Source: Vibrio coralliilyticus ATCC BAA-450
Lineage (GTDB): Bacteria; Pseudomonadota; Gammaproteobacteria; Enterobacterales; Vibrionaceae
Reading direction: 5' to 3'
Assembly: GCF_000176135.1 (NCBI RefSeq)
Contig: NZ_ACZN01000017.1
Span: 124,001 to 188,000 of the forward strand
Length of the DNA stretch: 64,000 nt
Positions 25,366-37,244 of this stretch are shown here, in pieces (the stretch's first letter is position 1; each line of letters begins with the position of its first letter). A program made the translations under genes and the position numbers. The notes beneath the pieces are model-generated. The model saw only the letters and a program-made list of their open reading frames with translations. It searched no databases and was not told where the DNA came from.

Positions 25366-27920
25366 CTTGGTAAGAAATTCTTCTTTGTAATGAATGAATG
25401 CCTGATTTAGAGCTAGTTCTTTAATTGGTTTGACAATTACATAGTCGGCGCCAACGCTCAAAAATGCGCGTTTGGTGTCCTGCATTCCGTCAGCAGTACA
25501 GGCAAAGATAGGAATATCAAGTTTCAAATCTTCGCGGATGATTTTAGTCGTTTCAATACCACCTAAATTTGGTAGTTGATTATCCATCAAGATTAGATCG
25601 ACGTTATCCGATTTCTTCAGATGATCGATAGCATTATGTCCATCCTGAACCCAAGCCACCTCCATTCCATATTTTTCACAGAACGCCTTCGCAATAAATG
25701 CATTGGTATGATTGTCTTCGACAAGTAAAACATTCAATGTTCTATCAAATAGGTTTTCAGGCTCAATCAGGAATGTACTGGTTTCAACCTGCTCAACGGA
25801 CTCAGTCAGTTCAATCGGTACAGATAAACTGAATTTAGTCCCATAGCCTATAGAACTTTCAATCTCAATCTGTCCATTTAGCATCTCGACTAAACTGTGG
25901 ACTATCGCTAAACCAAGTCCACTTCCGCCATATTCGCGTGTTGTCGTCGCTTCGGCTTGTACGAAAGGTTCGAAGATATGAGAAATACGCTCACGTTCAA
26001 TGCCGATCCCCGTATCTCTAACGCTGATGTTCAAGCGCGATTCTGGACTTTCACCATCACAAAATAGTGACACCGTTACCTCACCTTCGTGAGTAAACTT
26101 AATTGCGTTACTGACCAAGTTAAACAAGATTTGATTCAACCTGACCTGATCACTATGAGCGAAAGTGTTATTGCTGACATTAGTTTCAACAACAAATCCA
26201 ATACCTTTTTCATCACACAATGGCGTATAGATTTTCTCGACAGCGCTTATCAATTCGACCAAGCGGAAATCGGCAGATTGAATATGGAACTTACCCTGCT
26301 CAATCTTCGAAAAATCGAGGATGTCATTCAAAACCGCAAGCAGGTGTTCACCGCTGTTACACAGTACGTCTAAATGCTCTATATCGTCTGTATTAGATAT
26401 TTTCCCTTTAAGCAACTGGGAAACGCCTAAAATTCCGTTAAGTGGCGTCCGCAATTCATGGCTCATCTTAGCTAAGAAATCCGCCCGTACTCTTGCAGAT
26501 TCTTCAGCTTCTTTTCTTGCCGCTTGGCTTTGAATCTCAGCATCGACAAAGCTGGTCACATCCTGACCTTGCGCCATGATATTGTTAATACCCTTATCGA
26601 CAAAGATGGGGGAAAGGTTCCAGCGATAAGTTTTCTCTCTAATGGCAATATTAATACCCGTTAGCGTTGCTCCTTTCGCACACATTCGAATATGTGGGCC
26701 GAGCTTCTCAACCAAAAGCTGATAATCATTTTGCTCATCACCCATTTCTACACGAAAACTGCGCTCTGCGGCTGGGTTGCTTCTAATCAATTTTCCTTCG
26801 ACATCCCAAAGAGTAATGGGAGAAAGGGAGAAATTGAACAAATCAGCAAATTGCTTTTCTTGCTCGCTTAAACGTTGGAATGACAGTTCAAATGATTGAC
26901 CAATTTGATCAAATTCTTCAATCGGAGAGCCAGGAAACTTACTGGCATCTTTAATTTCGACCGTACTTTCTGTATAGCGCATTAAGTTAGCGAGTTCTTT
27001 CGATACACGTTTTCCAAGCCACAAGCGGCTATAAATCGCAATGACAACCAAAAGTAACCCTGCTACTGCCACCCATATATAGTGGCTTCGCATAAGGATC
27101 ACGATAGATTGATTATCCTGAATGGTGTAAATCGATAGAAAGGTTGCCACATTGCTAATGGTCAGGTCTGTCTTTGATACCATGTATTTACTGGCGGTGA
27201 AATCCAACGCAGACTCTTCAAGCCATTCGATGTGCCGGAAATCTTTGTCTTTGGTGCTCGACGCGATCACTTCTGAGCCAACAGAAAGCAGGATTTGATC
27301 TGCGTTACTACCTCTCAATAGAGCATTGATCAACGCAAAGTTATTGTTCATCACAACGCCAATGTGGAGATAACCCAGTACTTCGCCAGAAGCCATGTTA
27401 ATGATAGGCACCCGACGAACCATCAGATAACGCGTACCTAACAAGGATGGAGTTTGTGACAAGTGCCAACTGCCACCAGTGGTCATATCATCACTTAGAT
27501 GAGAAAGCTGATCGGGTGAGATACCATAGAACTGGTAATTAGAATCATCCCAGACGACTTCTGTTTCCGCTGTGATAAAACGAAAATCAGGCGCCAACTC
27601 TGGAGCAGCTTGGTCAATGCCATTAAAAAAGCGATCCAGTCCATTTACGTCAGATTCAGCAAAAGCCTCAATCAAAGATTCATTGCGACTGTAACTGTCT
27701 TGCTGGATTTCTAGGGCTTTAAGTCGGAAGTTGAAAATTTGCTGCACTAAGCTTTGCGTTTGCAGCTTTGAGCGCGCCACCTCTTGGGAGACGACCTGGC
27801 GATTTACTTGATAGTTCTGGAACACCATCACCAACGATAAGACACCGATAGTGAGGAATATAGAACGGGTAAGTAATGTGGCGAGACGGCTTTTGCTGCC
27901 TCGCCGCGTTAACAATGCCA

Positions 27921-27921
<1 letters not shown>
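25351..27921 (-). CDS. luxQ: Autoinducer-2 sensor hybrid histidine kinase/phosphatase LuxQ
   Basis: An 856-residue inner-membrane hybrid kinase that senses AI-2 through periplasmic LuxP and feeds the LuxU-LuxO relay. Layout: TM1 (about 15-35), a periplasmic tandem-PAS sensor region, TM2 (about 280-300), PAS-like region, HisKA with phospho-accepting H488 in [15 protein letters not shown], an HATPase with NAIKFTHEG and GSGLGLAIV, and a receiver with D780 in LILMDNQLP. The start overlaps the luxP stop by one base (TAATG), so the two are translationally coupled. Size and order match V. harveyi LuxPQ. Confidence 0.95.
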
Positions 27922-29054
<1,133 letters not shown>

Positions 29055-29166
29055 TTAATTTATTAAAGGTTACTATTTGATTCCCAACTATGTCGATTAT
29101 GTGGTTACAAATTAACCTATTAAAAACATCAACTTACATTAATAGGCTAATTATGCATAATTGAGT

Positions 29167-30312
29167 CTAGAACGTAAAAGACAAATTACCTGAGATGCCA
29201 TATTGGTTATCACCAGCATAACTTCCCGCCAAGTCTAGGCTAACTAAATCACCTGGGCTAATACCAATGCCTGCTGTAATTGAGTTGTCTAATGTATCTT
29301 CCAAATCAATTTCATAACCAGCTCTGAGTTGTGCCCACCCCATAGCATTACCTTCAATACCAAAACGTAAGAATTGGGTATCATCATTTTGGTCAGTAAA
29401 TCGCTCCTGCTTAGTCAAATCCCAGTCAACCGTCGCGACAAAATAATCCAGCGCATAAGCACCTGACACTGTCACCTGAGTATCAAGCTTATAAGTACTC
29501 ACGCCGCTTATATCAAGCGTTTGAAGCTCTTGTGAAAACAAGTCTTTAATTGCGATTCCAGCACGGAATTGTTCATAAAACCATACGGCACCAAGGTCCA
29601 AGTTAAACGCGTTTTCCTTGGTTTCGCTTTGGTCATAATCACTTAAATCAAAATCTTCCACCGTCAGCGCTTGTTTGTAAGTTCGCATCGTCTGGAATTT
29701 TGGTGATATGCCGAGTGAAACATCTTGTCCTGCAAGAGTCATACGTTTTGCAACAGCAACACCAAACTCGCTGTATCCGAATGCAATCATGTCTACACGA
29801 GAGTTTTCATAGCGTGTTTGGGTATTGGAAGAGCTGGAAATATCTGTTTTTGCGATCACATCCGCATAGCCTCGCAAAAATAAATTTGTTGAAAAAGCGT
29901 TCAGAGGTAACGCAACCGAAGCAACAACACCACCATTCACACCAAGTGGCTTGTCGTCTGCGAGTTGGTCTAAGTAACCATTGATAGTGGCTTCAATTCC
30001 TGGTGTAGAAGGGTTGCTTTCAAACTGCTTTATTGCATCCTGAAGATCATCAACCGTTTCAAGGGTTTTGTCTGTATCTCGAATTCGAGCTCCAATACCA
30101 GGAAGCAGTATCCCAAACGTGTCCGAATCTCGATAAACAGCCACCAGAGCGGGGTTGTAGAAAGGCGCTAACACATAATCAGCGGTGGTAACTCCCGTGT
30201 TCCCCATCCCATTCCCACGACCATCTGGGACTACTGTTGCTGCGTTAGCGGTTAAAGAAATTAAACCTGCCGCCACTGCTATTGACGTTTTTCTTAATAG
30301 TTTCATATCCAT
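29167..30312 (-). CDS. Outer-membrane beta-barrel protein, TraF-like (PF13729 type)
   Basis: A 381-residue exported protein with a signal peptide ending ANA (SLTANAAT). The mature N-terminus has the glycine/asparagine run DGRGNGMGNTGV, followed by FYNPALVAV. Alternating aromatic strands fill the rest and the chain ends in phenylalanine (GNLSFTF), typical of outer-membrane barrels. Vibrio homologues are annotated as 'conjugal transfer protein TraF' by domain name, but no conjugation gene is nearby and a FadL-like barrel is more plausible. The ATG at 30312 follows AAGG; ATG 30306 is an alternative. Confidence 0.72.
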   Translation of the reverse strand: MDMKLLRKTSIAVAAGLISLTANAATVVPDGRGNGMGNTGVTTADYVLAPFYNPALVAVYRDSDTFGILLPGIGARIRDTDKTLETVDDLQDAIKQFESNPSTPGIEATINGYLDQLADDKPLGVNGGVVASVALPLNAFSTNLFLRGYADVIAKTDISSSSNTQTRYENSRVDMIAFGYSEFGVAVAKRMTLAGQDVSLGISPKFQTMRTYKQALTVEDFDLSDYDQSETKENAFNLDLGAVWFYEQFRAGIAIKDLFSQELQTLDISGVSTYKLDTQVTVSGAYALDYFVATVDWDLTKQERFTDQNDDTQFLRFGIEGNAMGWAQLRAGYEIDLEDTLDNSITAGIGISPGDLVSLDLAGSYAGDNQYGISGNLSFTF

Positions 30313-30372
30313 ATCAACCTTTTTGACGTCTCATAATCAAGGTTAATACAAATTTCAGAAAATGACGGGAAT

Positions 30373-30690
30373 TTAATTGAGTAGATCGATATCGAAAAAG
30401 TCACTCAAAGTTGAGCTTCCAGAAATCAACCGCTCCTTTTGAGATTTCGTGAGCTTCTTGATGCGGTACTCTATTTGGGAAGCTGCTGAACGATTTTGAC
30501 CCGCTTTAGCTGACCATTCGAGTGTCAATGGTCCTTTACCCTTTAACGCCTTGGCGCCGGTACCTAGTTGATGTTGAGAGTAGCGTCGCTCAACATCTGT
30601 AGTGATACCACAATACAAAGCATTCAAACGCGTCCGGATAAGATAAACGTACCAATCCGAACACGTTGCAGTTTGTTTTGGCTGAGACAT
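30373..30690 (-). CDS. GIY-YIG nuclease-superfamily protein (UPF0213, YhbQ-like)
   Basis: 105 aa. The single GIY-YIG domain reads [18 protein letters not shown], then [10 protein letters not shown], the basic [13 protein letters not shown] and a Glu in the helix [11 protein letters not shown]. That set corresponds to the Tyr/Arg/Glu catalytic layout. The substrate is uncertain; some family members act on DNA. The ATG overlaps the yceH stop by one base (TAATG), so the two are coupled. Confidence 0.88.
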   Translation of the reverse strand: MSQPKQTATCSDWYVYLIRTRLNALYCGITTDVERRYSQHQLGTGAKALKGKGPLTLEWSAKAGQNRSAASQIEYRIKKLTKSQKERLISGSSTLSDFFDIDLLN

Positions 30691-31349
30691 TAAGCGGTTA
30701 GTTGCTCGACAAGTTGACGGAGTTCTGCCATTTCCGACTTTAGCGTCGCCACTTCTTGTTCAAGCGCCTCGACACGATCACTGTTAAAAGCTGGCTGAAC
30801 AGTAGAAGCACTTGTCGCTGCCATAGCTTCTACATCCACGTCACCACCAAACAAATGCATATAACGTGATTCACGCTTACCGGCTTCACGCGGCAGTTTC
30901 ACGACCAATGCACCTTCTTCACGTGCAGCCAGACGTTCCAGTATTGCTTCTACTTCTTTAACATCTGAAAATTCGGCCAATCGATTCGTACGCGTTCTCA
31001 ATTCACCCGGCGTCTGAGCGCCGCGTAGAAGCATGCAGCAAACAATACCTTTCTCTTGCTTGGTCAGTTTCAAATCACCAAATTCAGTGTTGCAAAAACG
31101 ATGCTGAAACTTGCTAGCACGACTATTAAATCCACTTTCATCGCTAACCAGCCTGCGCCCTATAAGGCTATCGACTGCTTCTTGAACATCCAATTCACTT
31201 AAGGCCATAACTGGCTCGCGGTTGCTTTTCTGATTACATGCGCTGGTCAGGCTGTTTAATGTTAACGGGTAGTAATCAGGTGTAGTGACTTCTTTTTCAA
31301 TCAGGCAGCCAATAACACGGGCTTCAACAGGATTTAGTTCTATGCTCAT
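30690..31349 (-). CDS. yceH: YceH-family protein (DUF480, UPF0502)
   Basis: 219 aa from the ATG at 31349, which follows AAGGA on the minus strand; the frame extends upstream to 31382 without a better start. The family opening [26 protein letters not shown] is present, with tandem winged-helix folds and a C-terminal coiled coil ([20 protein letters not shown]). The function is not established; a nucleic-acid or protein-binding role is likely from the fold. Forms a unit with the downstream GIY-YIG gene and perhaps the small gene upstream. Confidence 0.9.
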   Translation of the reverse strand: MSIELNPVEARVIGCLIEKEVTTPDYYPLTLNSLTSACNQKSNREPVMALSELDVQEAVDSLIGRRLVSDESGFNSRASKFQHRFCNTEFGDLKLTKQEKGIVCCMLLRGAQTPGELRTRTNRLAEFSDVKEVEAILERLAAREEGALVVKLPREAGKRESRYMHLFGGDVDVEAMAATSASTVQPAFNSDRVEALEQEVATLKSEMAELRQLVEQLTA

Positions 31350-31378
31350 TTTTATTTCCTTATTTGAATCTTCCCAAA

Positions 31379-31573
31379 TCAATGTTCAGAAAGGATGGGA
31401 ACTTTTTTCATGTTTCCGTTTTCATCGATCATCACGATTTTACTACGGTTTAATTCGACTTCCGTCACTTCCTGACGAGTACGCTCTTTTCTGTAAGCTT
31501 CGATGATTTTGCTCGAACGCTGGGGCACTTCAGCAGGCTCAATTTTAGGGATAATAATGTCAGAAGTTCGCAT
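31379..31573 (-). CDS. Small hypothetical protein (64 aa) upstream of yceH
   Basis: Not recognised. Hydrophilic, opening [20 protein letters not shown] and ending VPILSEH, with a charged helix [14 protein letters not shown] in between. No signal peptide or membrane segment. The ribosome site is weak. It lies 29 bp ahead of the yceH start on the same strand and fills an otherwise empty gap, which supports a real gene, but conservation would have to be checked. Confidence 0.5.
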   Translation of the reverse strand: MRTSDIIIPKIEPAEVPQRSSKIIEAYRKERTRQEVTEVELNRSKIVMIDENGNMKKVPILSEH

Positions 31574-31766
31574 AGTGGTGCGGTGTTAGTTGATATCAAT
31601 AGCGAAATCATATCCTGAACTATAGCCCTTGCTCAATCACCTAATAAGTAGATTGGTGATAAAATCGTCAACGCCTTGTAATGATTGATCTTAAGACTGT
31701 TATCGGCAGGAATGTTGTGTTTTAATCGAAGACAGTTAAAGGTAAGTAAATATAGGAAAGAAACCT

Positions 31767-32087
31767 ATGAGTGGTGTATTTGAAATTGTAGCTCAGGCCC
31801 GTCGTAAGAATAAGCTAAAGCGTGAACTGCTTGATAATGAAAAAAAGGTTCGTGACAACCGTAAGCGCGTCGATCTTCTTGAGAACCTGATGGATTACAT
31901 CAAGCCGGATATGACGCCTGATGAGATCGTCGGCATCATCAAAAACATGAAAGCTGATTATGAAGATCGCGTTGATGACCACATCATTAAGAGCGCAGAA
32001 ATCTCGAAAGAACGTCGTGATATTAGTCGTCGCATCCGTGAGCTAACGGAAGAAGACAAACAAGTGCTTCAGGGTAAAAAGAAGTAG
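31767..32087 (+). CDS. tmaR: Pole-localizer protein TmaR (YeeX, DUF496)
   Basis: A 106-residue coiled-coil protein. In E. coli TmaR clusters at cell poles and sequesters PTS Enzyme I, controlling sugar uptake. The family core [35 protein letters not shown] and [20 protein letters not shown] is conserved. Y65 aligns with Y72 of the E. coli protein, the reported phosphorylated tyrosine needed for activity. Monocistronic with its own terminator. Confidence 0.93.
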   Translation: MSGVFEIVAQARRKNKLKRELLDNEKKVRDNRKRVDLLENLMDYIKPDMTPDEIVGIIKNMKADYEDRVDDHIIKSAEISKERRDISRRIRELTEEDKQVLQGKKK

Positions 32088-32109
32088 TTGATATCACTAG
32101 TAGCACACC

Positions 32110-32139
32110 AAGCCCACATTACTAAATGTGGGCTTTTTT
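32110..32139 (+). terminator. Terminator of tmaR
   Basis: AAGCCCACATT / AATGTGGGCTT with loop ACTA and a run of six T. Confidence 0.9.
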
Positions 32140-32381
32140 AGTAATGACAGTTAGAGCAGCCAACATTTTTAGTTATTACAAATTAGTAAACTACATTAAA
32201 CGTTTGCGTAATCGCTAACCTTCTACAAACCCAAAACTGGGGCTTTCATCACACATTTAGCCCTGTTATATTTTCCACAGATAATTATTCAGACCATTCG
32301 AGGCATGGAGCTTCCTCAGTTATCTCAAGGCGAGAAGAATTGGTACCGACACTGTTCGGCAAACTTTTAGAGGGTCAAATT

Positions 32382-32633
32382 ATGGATATGAATATGGTTG
32401 AAATTCTAGGCTACGCTGCATCTATCATGGTAGCAATTTCTCTAACCATGAAAGACATTGTTAAGCTGCGCGTGCTGAACTTCATTGGTTGTGCGCTTTT
32501 TACTGCTTACGGTCTTATGATTGATGCTTGGCCAGTCGTAGTGACTAATGGCTTTATTGCATGCGTTAATGTTTACTTCCTTGCGAAAATGCAAAGCGAA
32601 AAAAAGAGCACTGAAGCAGAAAGTGCTGCATAG
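32382..32633 (+). CDS. Small inner-membrane protein (YgjV-like)
   Basis: 83 aa from the ATG at 32382, which has GAGGGT seven bases upstream; an in-frame ATG at 32340 would add 14 residues ahead of the membrane part. Three hydrophobic helices (residues about 4-22, 26-45, 47-66) with NFIGCALFTAYGLMIDAWPVVV in the centre, then a charged tail. This pattern resembles the bacterial inner-membrane YgjV family; the function is unknown. It is followed by a very strong palindromic terminator shared with glpK. Confidence 0.75.
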   Translation: MDMNMVEILGYAASIMVAISLTMKDIVKLRVLNFIGCALFTAYGLMIDAWPVVVTNGFIACVNVYFLAKMQSEKKSTEAESAA

Positions 32634-32656
32634 CAAATAATTAGCTGAATGAATCA

Positions 32657-32686
32657 AAACGCCCCGGACATGTCCGGGGCGTTTTT
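32657..32686. terminator. Bidirectional terminator between the YgjV-like gene and glpK
   Basis: AAAACGCCCCGGACA / TGTCCGGGGCGTTTT: a 15-bp perfect inverted repeat without spacer, T-rich on both strands, between convergent genes. Confidence 0.92.
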
Positions 32687-32689
32687 GTA

Positions 32690-34204
32690 TCACTCTTCGT
32701 CGTGCATGTCTGCCCAAGCCTGAGCACACTTCACGGCACGCTTCCAACCTTTGTAGCGTCGGTTACGCTTTTCTTCATCGTGATGAGGAACAAATGTCTT
32801 GTCGATTTCCGCTTTGTCCGCCACTTCATCTAAGCTATCCCAGAAACCAACTGCCAAGCCTGCAAGATAAGCAGCGCCCAACGCCGTAACTTCTGTGACC
32901 TTAGGGCGAAGTACTTGTGTATCAAGAACATCCGATTGGAACTGCATCAAGAAGTTGTTCGCAACCGCGCCGCCATCAACACGAAGTGCTTCAAGTTTAA
33001 TTCCGGAGTCTGCTTGCATTGCATCAAGGACGTCACGTGTTTGGTAAGCGATACCTTCTAGTGTCGCACGGATAATGTGGTTGGAGTTTACGCCGCGCGT
33101 CAGTCCAACAATGGTACCACGTGCGTATGCATCCCAGTACGGAGCACCAAGACCAGTAAAGGCAGGTACTACATAAACGCCATTAGATGTGTCTACTTTA
33201 GTCGCAAAATATTCAGAATCTTTTGCGTCTGCTAAAAGCTTCATTTCATCACGCAACCATTGAATCGATGCTCCACCCATAAAGACCGCGCCTTCCAATG
33301 CATAAGCAGGTTCACCCGCAGGTCCACAAGCAAGCGTAGTTAGAAGCCCATTCTTTGAGGTCACTTTTTCCTGACCGGTATTCATTAGAAGGAAACAACC
33401 CGTACCGTAGGTATTTTTCGCCTGACCTGCGTTGACGCACATCTGACCGTACAGTGCTGCTTGTTGGTCACCCGCAATACCAGCGATTGGGATACGCGTA
33501 CCCCCTTTACCACCAATGTTCGTTTGACCGTACACTTCTGATGATTTCTTCACCTCAGGCATCATAGACAACGGAATGTCCATTTCCTTAAGCAGTTTCT
33601 CATCCCATTGAAGTGTATTGATATTGAACAGCATCGTACGTGACGCGTTAGTGTAGTCTGTTACGTGAACACGACCTTGAGTCATCTTCCATACCAGCCA
33701 AGTATCAACCGTACCAAACAGTAGCTTACCAGCCGCAGCATCTTCACGTGCACCTTCAACGTTGTCCAAAATCCATTTGATTTTGGTACCGGAGAAGTAA
33801 GGGTCCAAGACTAGGCCCGTATTTTCTTGAATATACTCTTCTAAATTGCACTGTTTGAGATCCTCACAGATTGCAGCAGTACGACGACATTGCCAAACAA
33901 TCGCGTTATAAATCGGTTTGCCTGTTTCTTTGTTCCAAACAATGGTTGTTTCACGTTGGTTTGTAATACCAATACCGGCTACTTCGTCGCTACGAATACC
34001 TGATTTACCCAATGCTTCCACCAACACTGAGCTTTGTGTTGCATAGATTTCCATTGGATCATGCTCTACCCAACCCGCTTCTGGGTAAATCTGAGTGAAC
34101 TCACGCTGAGAAACGCTAACAATATTTGCGTCGTGGTCTAGTACAACCGCTCTTGAACTTGTGGTGCCCTGATCTAGCGCGACTATGTATTTTTGCTCAG
34201 TCAT
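32690..34204 (-). CDS. glpK: Glycerol kinase
   Basis: Phosphorylates glycerol with ATP to sn-glycerol 3-phosphate, trapping it in the cytosol. About 504 aa. The FGGY-kinase opening [35 protein letters not shown]-like [12 protein letters not shown] and the C-terminal [14 protein letters not shown] are conserved. The ATG at 34204 follows AAGGA with seven bases of spacing; two extra in-frame codons start at 34210. Downstream of glpF on the same strand (45-bp gap), so probably the second gene of a glpFK operon. Confidence 0.96.
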   Translation of the reverse strand: MTEQKYIVALDQGTTSSRAVVLDHDANIVSVSQREFTQIYPEAGWVEHDPMEIYATQSSVLVEALGKSGIRSDEVAGIGITNQRETTIVWNKETGKPIYNAIVWQCRRTAAICEDLKQCNLEEYIQENTGLVLDPYFSGTKIKWILDNVEGAREDAAAGKLLFGTVDTWLVWKMTQGRVHVTDYTNASRTMLFNINTLQWDEKLLKEMDIPLSMMPEVKKSSEVYGQTNIGGKGGTRIPIAGIAGDQQAALYGQMCVNAGQAKNTYGTGCFLLMNTGQEKVTSKNGLLTTLACGPAGEPAYALEGAVFMGGASIQWLRDEMKLLADAKDSEYFATKVDTSNGVYVVPAFTGLGAPYWDAYARGTIVGLTRGVNSNHIIRATLEGIAYQTRDVLDAMQADSGIKLEALRVDGGAVANNFLMQFQSDVLDTQVLRPKVTEVTALGAAYLAGLAVGFWDSLDEVADKAEIDKTFVPHHDEEKRNRRYKGWKRAVKCAQAWADMHDEE

Positions 34205-34249
34205 GATCATTTCCTTTTCGTTTCTATATTTCTATTAGTAATTTTAGTA

Positions 34250-35101
34250 TTAAACATGCGCTTCTTGATTCTCTTCAGTGTCTTCACACTGATTTGGAAT
34301 CGTGCAACCTGTACCTGTATTCGGTAGGTATTGAGCGATAAATTTCGGGTAAGCCCAAGCGCCAAAACATGCGCCAGCAATCGGACCTAAAATAGGAACA
34401 ATAAAGTATGGAATGTCTTTAGCACCTGAGAGCGCATAATCCCAACCTGCAAGGTATGCAAACAACTTAGGAGCAAAGTCACGTGCAGGGTTCATTGCGA
34501 AACCTGTTAGTGGACCAAGAGAACCACCAATCACAGCAATCAAAACACCGATAAGTAGAGGGTTCATTGCACCGCGTGCGGCACCGTTGTTTTCATCACC
34601 GAGCGCCAAAATAGCAAACATCAGAACTGCTGTGATAACAAACTCAACTGCTAGCGCTCCTGCAAATGACAACGACGCATGAGGGTATGTAGAAAAGATT
34701 CCTGCCGTGGCCAGTGCATCTTGGCTACTGCGAGCAAAACCATGTGCAATTTCGTAATCGACGAACAAATTGCTGTACAGACTGTATACCAGTGCAGCTG
34801 AACAAAAAGCGCCTAACATTTGAGCGATGATGTATGGAACAACCTTTGCTTTATCAAATCCATGAAAAGCAGCCAATGCAATCGTCACAGCCGGGTTAAT
34901 GTGCGCTCCTGACACACCTGCTGTACAGTAGATAGCAATCGCAACCCCAAAGCCCCAGACAATACTGATTTCCCATTGCCCAAACTGAGCGCCCGCCAGT
35001 ACTAAAGCGGCTACACAGCCAACGCCAAAGAATATCAACAGTCCAGTACCTATAAACTCAGCGATACATTCACCAAGTAAGGTTGGTTTTCTATTAGTCA
35101 T
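34250..35101 (-). CDS. glpF: Glycerol uptake facilitator (aquaglyceroporin)
   Basis: A 283-residue channel of the MIP family in the inner membrane, admitting glycerol by facilitated diffusion. Six transmembrane helices plus the two half-helices with NPA boxes: SGAHINPAVTIALA and GFAMNPARDFAPK. The Asp after the second NPAR is the mark of a glycerol facilitator rather than a strict water channel. First gene of glpFK; its upstream region is shared with divergent glpABC and carries a GlpR-like operator. Confidence 0.96.
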   Translation of the reverse strand: MTNRKPTLLGECIAEFIGTGLLIFFGVGCVAALVLAGAQFGQWEISIVWGFGVAIAIYCTAGVSGAHINPAVTIALAAFHGFDKAKVVPYIIAQMLGAFCSAALVYSLYSNLFVDYEIAHGFARSSQDALATAGIFSTYPHASLSFAGALAVEFVITAVLMFAILALGDENNGAARGAMNPLLIGVLIAVIGGSLGPLTGFAMNPARDFAPKLFAYLAGWDYALSGAKDIPYFIVPILGPIAGACFGAWAYPKFIAQYLPNTGTGCTIPNQCEDTEENQEAHV

Positions 35102-35207
35102 AGTAAGAGTCCTTGTTTACATTAATATGTGCAATTTAGTTTTTTTATTGATTGCGCATTGTATTTTGCATACATGAGCGTGAGATTAAACTTTCACTCC
35201 CCATTAA

Positions 35208-35221
35208 TGAGCGTTCGAGCA
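35208..35221. promoter_or_regulatory. GlpR-like operator upstream of glpF
   Basis: TGAGCGTTCGAGCA matches TGNNCGTTCGNNCA exactly, the same pattern as at glpD. It lies about 107-120 bp ahead of the glpF start. Confidence 0.6.
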
Positions 35222-35511
35222 CATTTTGTTATTTTTATGTTCTCTATTTTGTTAATTAAATCAATTTTTTGATCTTCACTTTCAGATTCACTATTAACAC
35301 TATTCTCATATCATCTGAACGCTTACCCGCTAAGACTTATGCCCACCAGGCCTTTAATAAAAACAGGTGTATTTACTCTAATCACTACCCCGACATATGT
35401 TGAGCTATTGTTACGTATACTTTTTGACAGTTTAAACAGTGTACGCCTGCCCGTATTTTGACTAATTGAAAACAAACCTGATTGTTTACTAGTAACACAA
35501 CAACCATTAAA

Positions 35512-35525
35512 CACTCGTTCGCTCA
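35512..35525. promoter_or_regulatory. GlpR-like operator upstream of glpA
   Basis: CACTCGTTCGCTCA shares the CGTTCG core and the right arm (NNCA) with the glpD and glpF sites but has CA instead of TG on the left. About 52-65 bp ahead of the glpA start at 35577. Confidence 0.5.
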
Positions 35526-35576
35526 TTTGTGAACAAGATACCGAAAACAAAATGAAATTAATGGCACATTATAATT

Positions 35577-37244
35577 ATGGATATTTCACCAAAGGCCAAC
35601 TTTACTATGGTTAAACGGTTCGAAACTGATGTAGTCATTATCGGTGGAGGCGCAACAGGTACAGGAATCATGCGAGACTGCGCATTACGGGGAATCAACT
35701 GCGTTCTGCTAGAACAAGATGACATTGCGTCAGGAACAACAGGACGTAATCATGGCTTACTTCACTCAGGCGCTCGTTACGCCGTCACAGACAAAGAGTC
35801 AGCAAAAGAGTGTATTCAAGAAAACCGCATACTAAAGTCAATCGCGAGTCATTGTGTAGAAGAGACAACAGGACTCTTTATTACTTTGCCTGAAGACGAT
35901 ATTAAATTTCAGGACACCTTTATAAGCGCATGCAGTGAAGCAGGGATCGAAACAAAGCGGTTAACAACAAAACAAACACTTGCTCTTGAGCCCAACACCA
36001 ACCCTAACCTATTAGGCGCGATCCAAGTCCCCGATGGCACGTTAGATCCATTTCGTTTATGCGCGTCTAATGTTTTAGATGCCAGTGAGCACGGAGCGCG
36101 TCTATTCAATAAAACCAGAGTCACCTCCTTAATACGTCATGAAGACACCGTCCTCGGCGTGAACTGCTACAACACTCTGAGGAACGAATCCTTTCAGATA
36201 TTTGCCAAGCAAGTCATCAACGCCGCTGGTATATGGGGACAAAACATTTGCGAGTATGCCGATCTCAGCATCAAGATGTTCCCGGCAAAAGGCTCGTTAC
36301 TCATACTCGATTATCGAATCAACAATCTCGTAATCAATCGCTGCCGAAAACCTTCAGACGCCGATATATTGGTTCCCGGTGACACCATTTCTCTCATTGG
36401 TACTACATCAGAGCATATCGATTACGATCAAATAGATGACCTGCATGTTACCGAGCGAGAAGTCGACGTGTTGCTGAGAGAAGGCGCGAAGCTCGCGCCT
36501 ATTATGGCTAATACTCGAGTACTCCGCGCGTATGCAGGTGTACGACCATTGGTTTCAGTCGACGATGACGGCAGCGGACGCAACATCAGCCGAGGCATCG
36601 TATTACTTGATCACGAAAAGCGAGATGGCCTGAAAGGCTTCACTACCATTACTGGCGGCAAACTCATGACCTACCGCCTAATGGCTGAATGGGCGACAGA
36701 TTTGTTAGCCGAGAAGCTATCTGTTAATGAGCCATGCACCACACACATCAAGCCTCTTCCCGGCTCAAACAAACCAGTGAACAAGCCAAAGAAAACAGCC
36801 AGTATCGTAAAACCTGTCTACGAATCAGCGCATTATCGACATGGTGAACGTGTTACTGACTTTCTGGATGAAAGTGCAGAAAAACAAGCCGTTATTTGCG
36901 AATGTGAAATGGTCACAGCAGGAGAAATAGAATACGCGATTAAACAACTCAATGTGCACACTCTGGTCGATTTGCGTCGCCGCACGCGTCTTGGAATGGG
37001 GCCTTGCCAGGGAGAGCTTTGCAGTTATCGCGCTGCAAGTTTGTTTAACCAGTACGCCAACCATAGTGGTAATCAGTGCAGTCAACTTCTCAATGAATTC
37101 CTTGAAGAAAGATGGAAAGGTATTAAGCCCATCTTCTGGGGCGATGCGCTTAGAGAAGCCGAATTTAGCCATTGGATTTACGAAGGTTTGTTTGGTGCTG
37201 GTCAAATACTTCCTCACAACGAAACTAAGGAGGAACCCAGATGA
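35577..37244 (+). CDS. glpA: Anaerobic glycerol-3-phosphate dehydrogenase subunit A
   Basis: Catalytic FAD subunit of GlpABC, which oxidises glycerol 3-phosphate and passes electrons to the quinone pool under anaerobic conditions. 555 aa. VVIIGGGATGTGIMRDCALRG, TGRNHGLLHSGARYAVTD, MFPAKGSLLILDYRIN and SDADILVPGDTISLIGTT match E. coli GlpA closely. The C-terminal BFD-like [2Fe-2S] region shows CECEMVTAGEIEYA and GMGPCQGELC. An in-frame ATG at 35607 is an alternative start; neither has a strong ribosome site. Its stop overlaps the glpB start by four bases (ATGA). Confidence 0.95.
   Translation: MDISPKANFTMVKRFETDVVIIGGGATGTGIMRDCALRGINCVLLEQDDIASGTTGRNHGLLHSGARYAVTDKESAKECIQENRILKSIASHCVEETTGLFITLPEDDIKFQDTFISACSEAGIETKRLTTKQTLALEPNTNPNLLGAIQVPDGTLDPFRLCASNVLDASEHGARLFNKTRVTSLIRHEDTVLGVNCYNTLRNESFQIFAKQVINAAGIWGQNICEYADLSIKMFPAKGSLLILDYRINNLVINRCRKPSDADILVPGDTISLIGTTSEHIDYDQIDDLHVTEREVDVLLREGAKLAPIMANTRVLRAYAGVRPLVSVDDDGSGRNISRGIVLLDHEKRDGLKGFTTITGGKLMTYRLMAEWATDLLAEKLSVNEPCTTHIKPLPGSNKPVNKPKKTASIVKPVYESAHYRHGERVTDFLDESAEKQAVICECEMVTAGEIEYAIKQLNVHTLVDLRRRTRLGMGPCQGELCSYRAASLFNQYANHSGNQCSQLLNEFLEERWKGIKPIFWGDALREAEFSHWIYEGLFGAGQILPHNETKEEPR

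Larger units (their letters stand above)
35102..35576. promoter_or_regulatory. Divergent control region between glpF and glpA (475 bp)
   Basis: No convincing gene here; the open frame on the minus strand at 35323-35550 has no ribosome site or recognisable product. The region is AT-rich and holds two GlpR-like sites (35208-35221 toward glpF, 35512-35525 toward glpA). A second partial element CATGAGCGTGAG lies at about 35173, and TGTGAACA half-sites lie near 35529. Separate promoters for the two operons are expected, but I could not place exact -10/-35 boxes. Confidence 0.7.

Noticed and set aside
29167..30312. Conjugation gene cluster implied by the 'TraF' name
   Set aside because: No other transfer gene lies nearby and the protein reads as an outer-membrane barrel; the name comes from a domain label only.
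35323..35550. 75-codon minus-strand open frame in the glpF-glpA spacer
   Set aside because: No ribosome site, unlikely composition, and it covers the regulatory elements of both operons.
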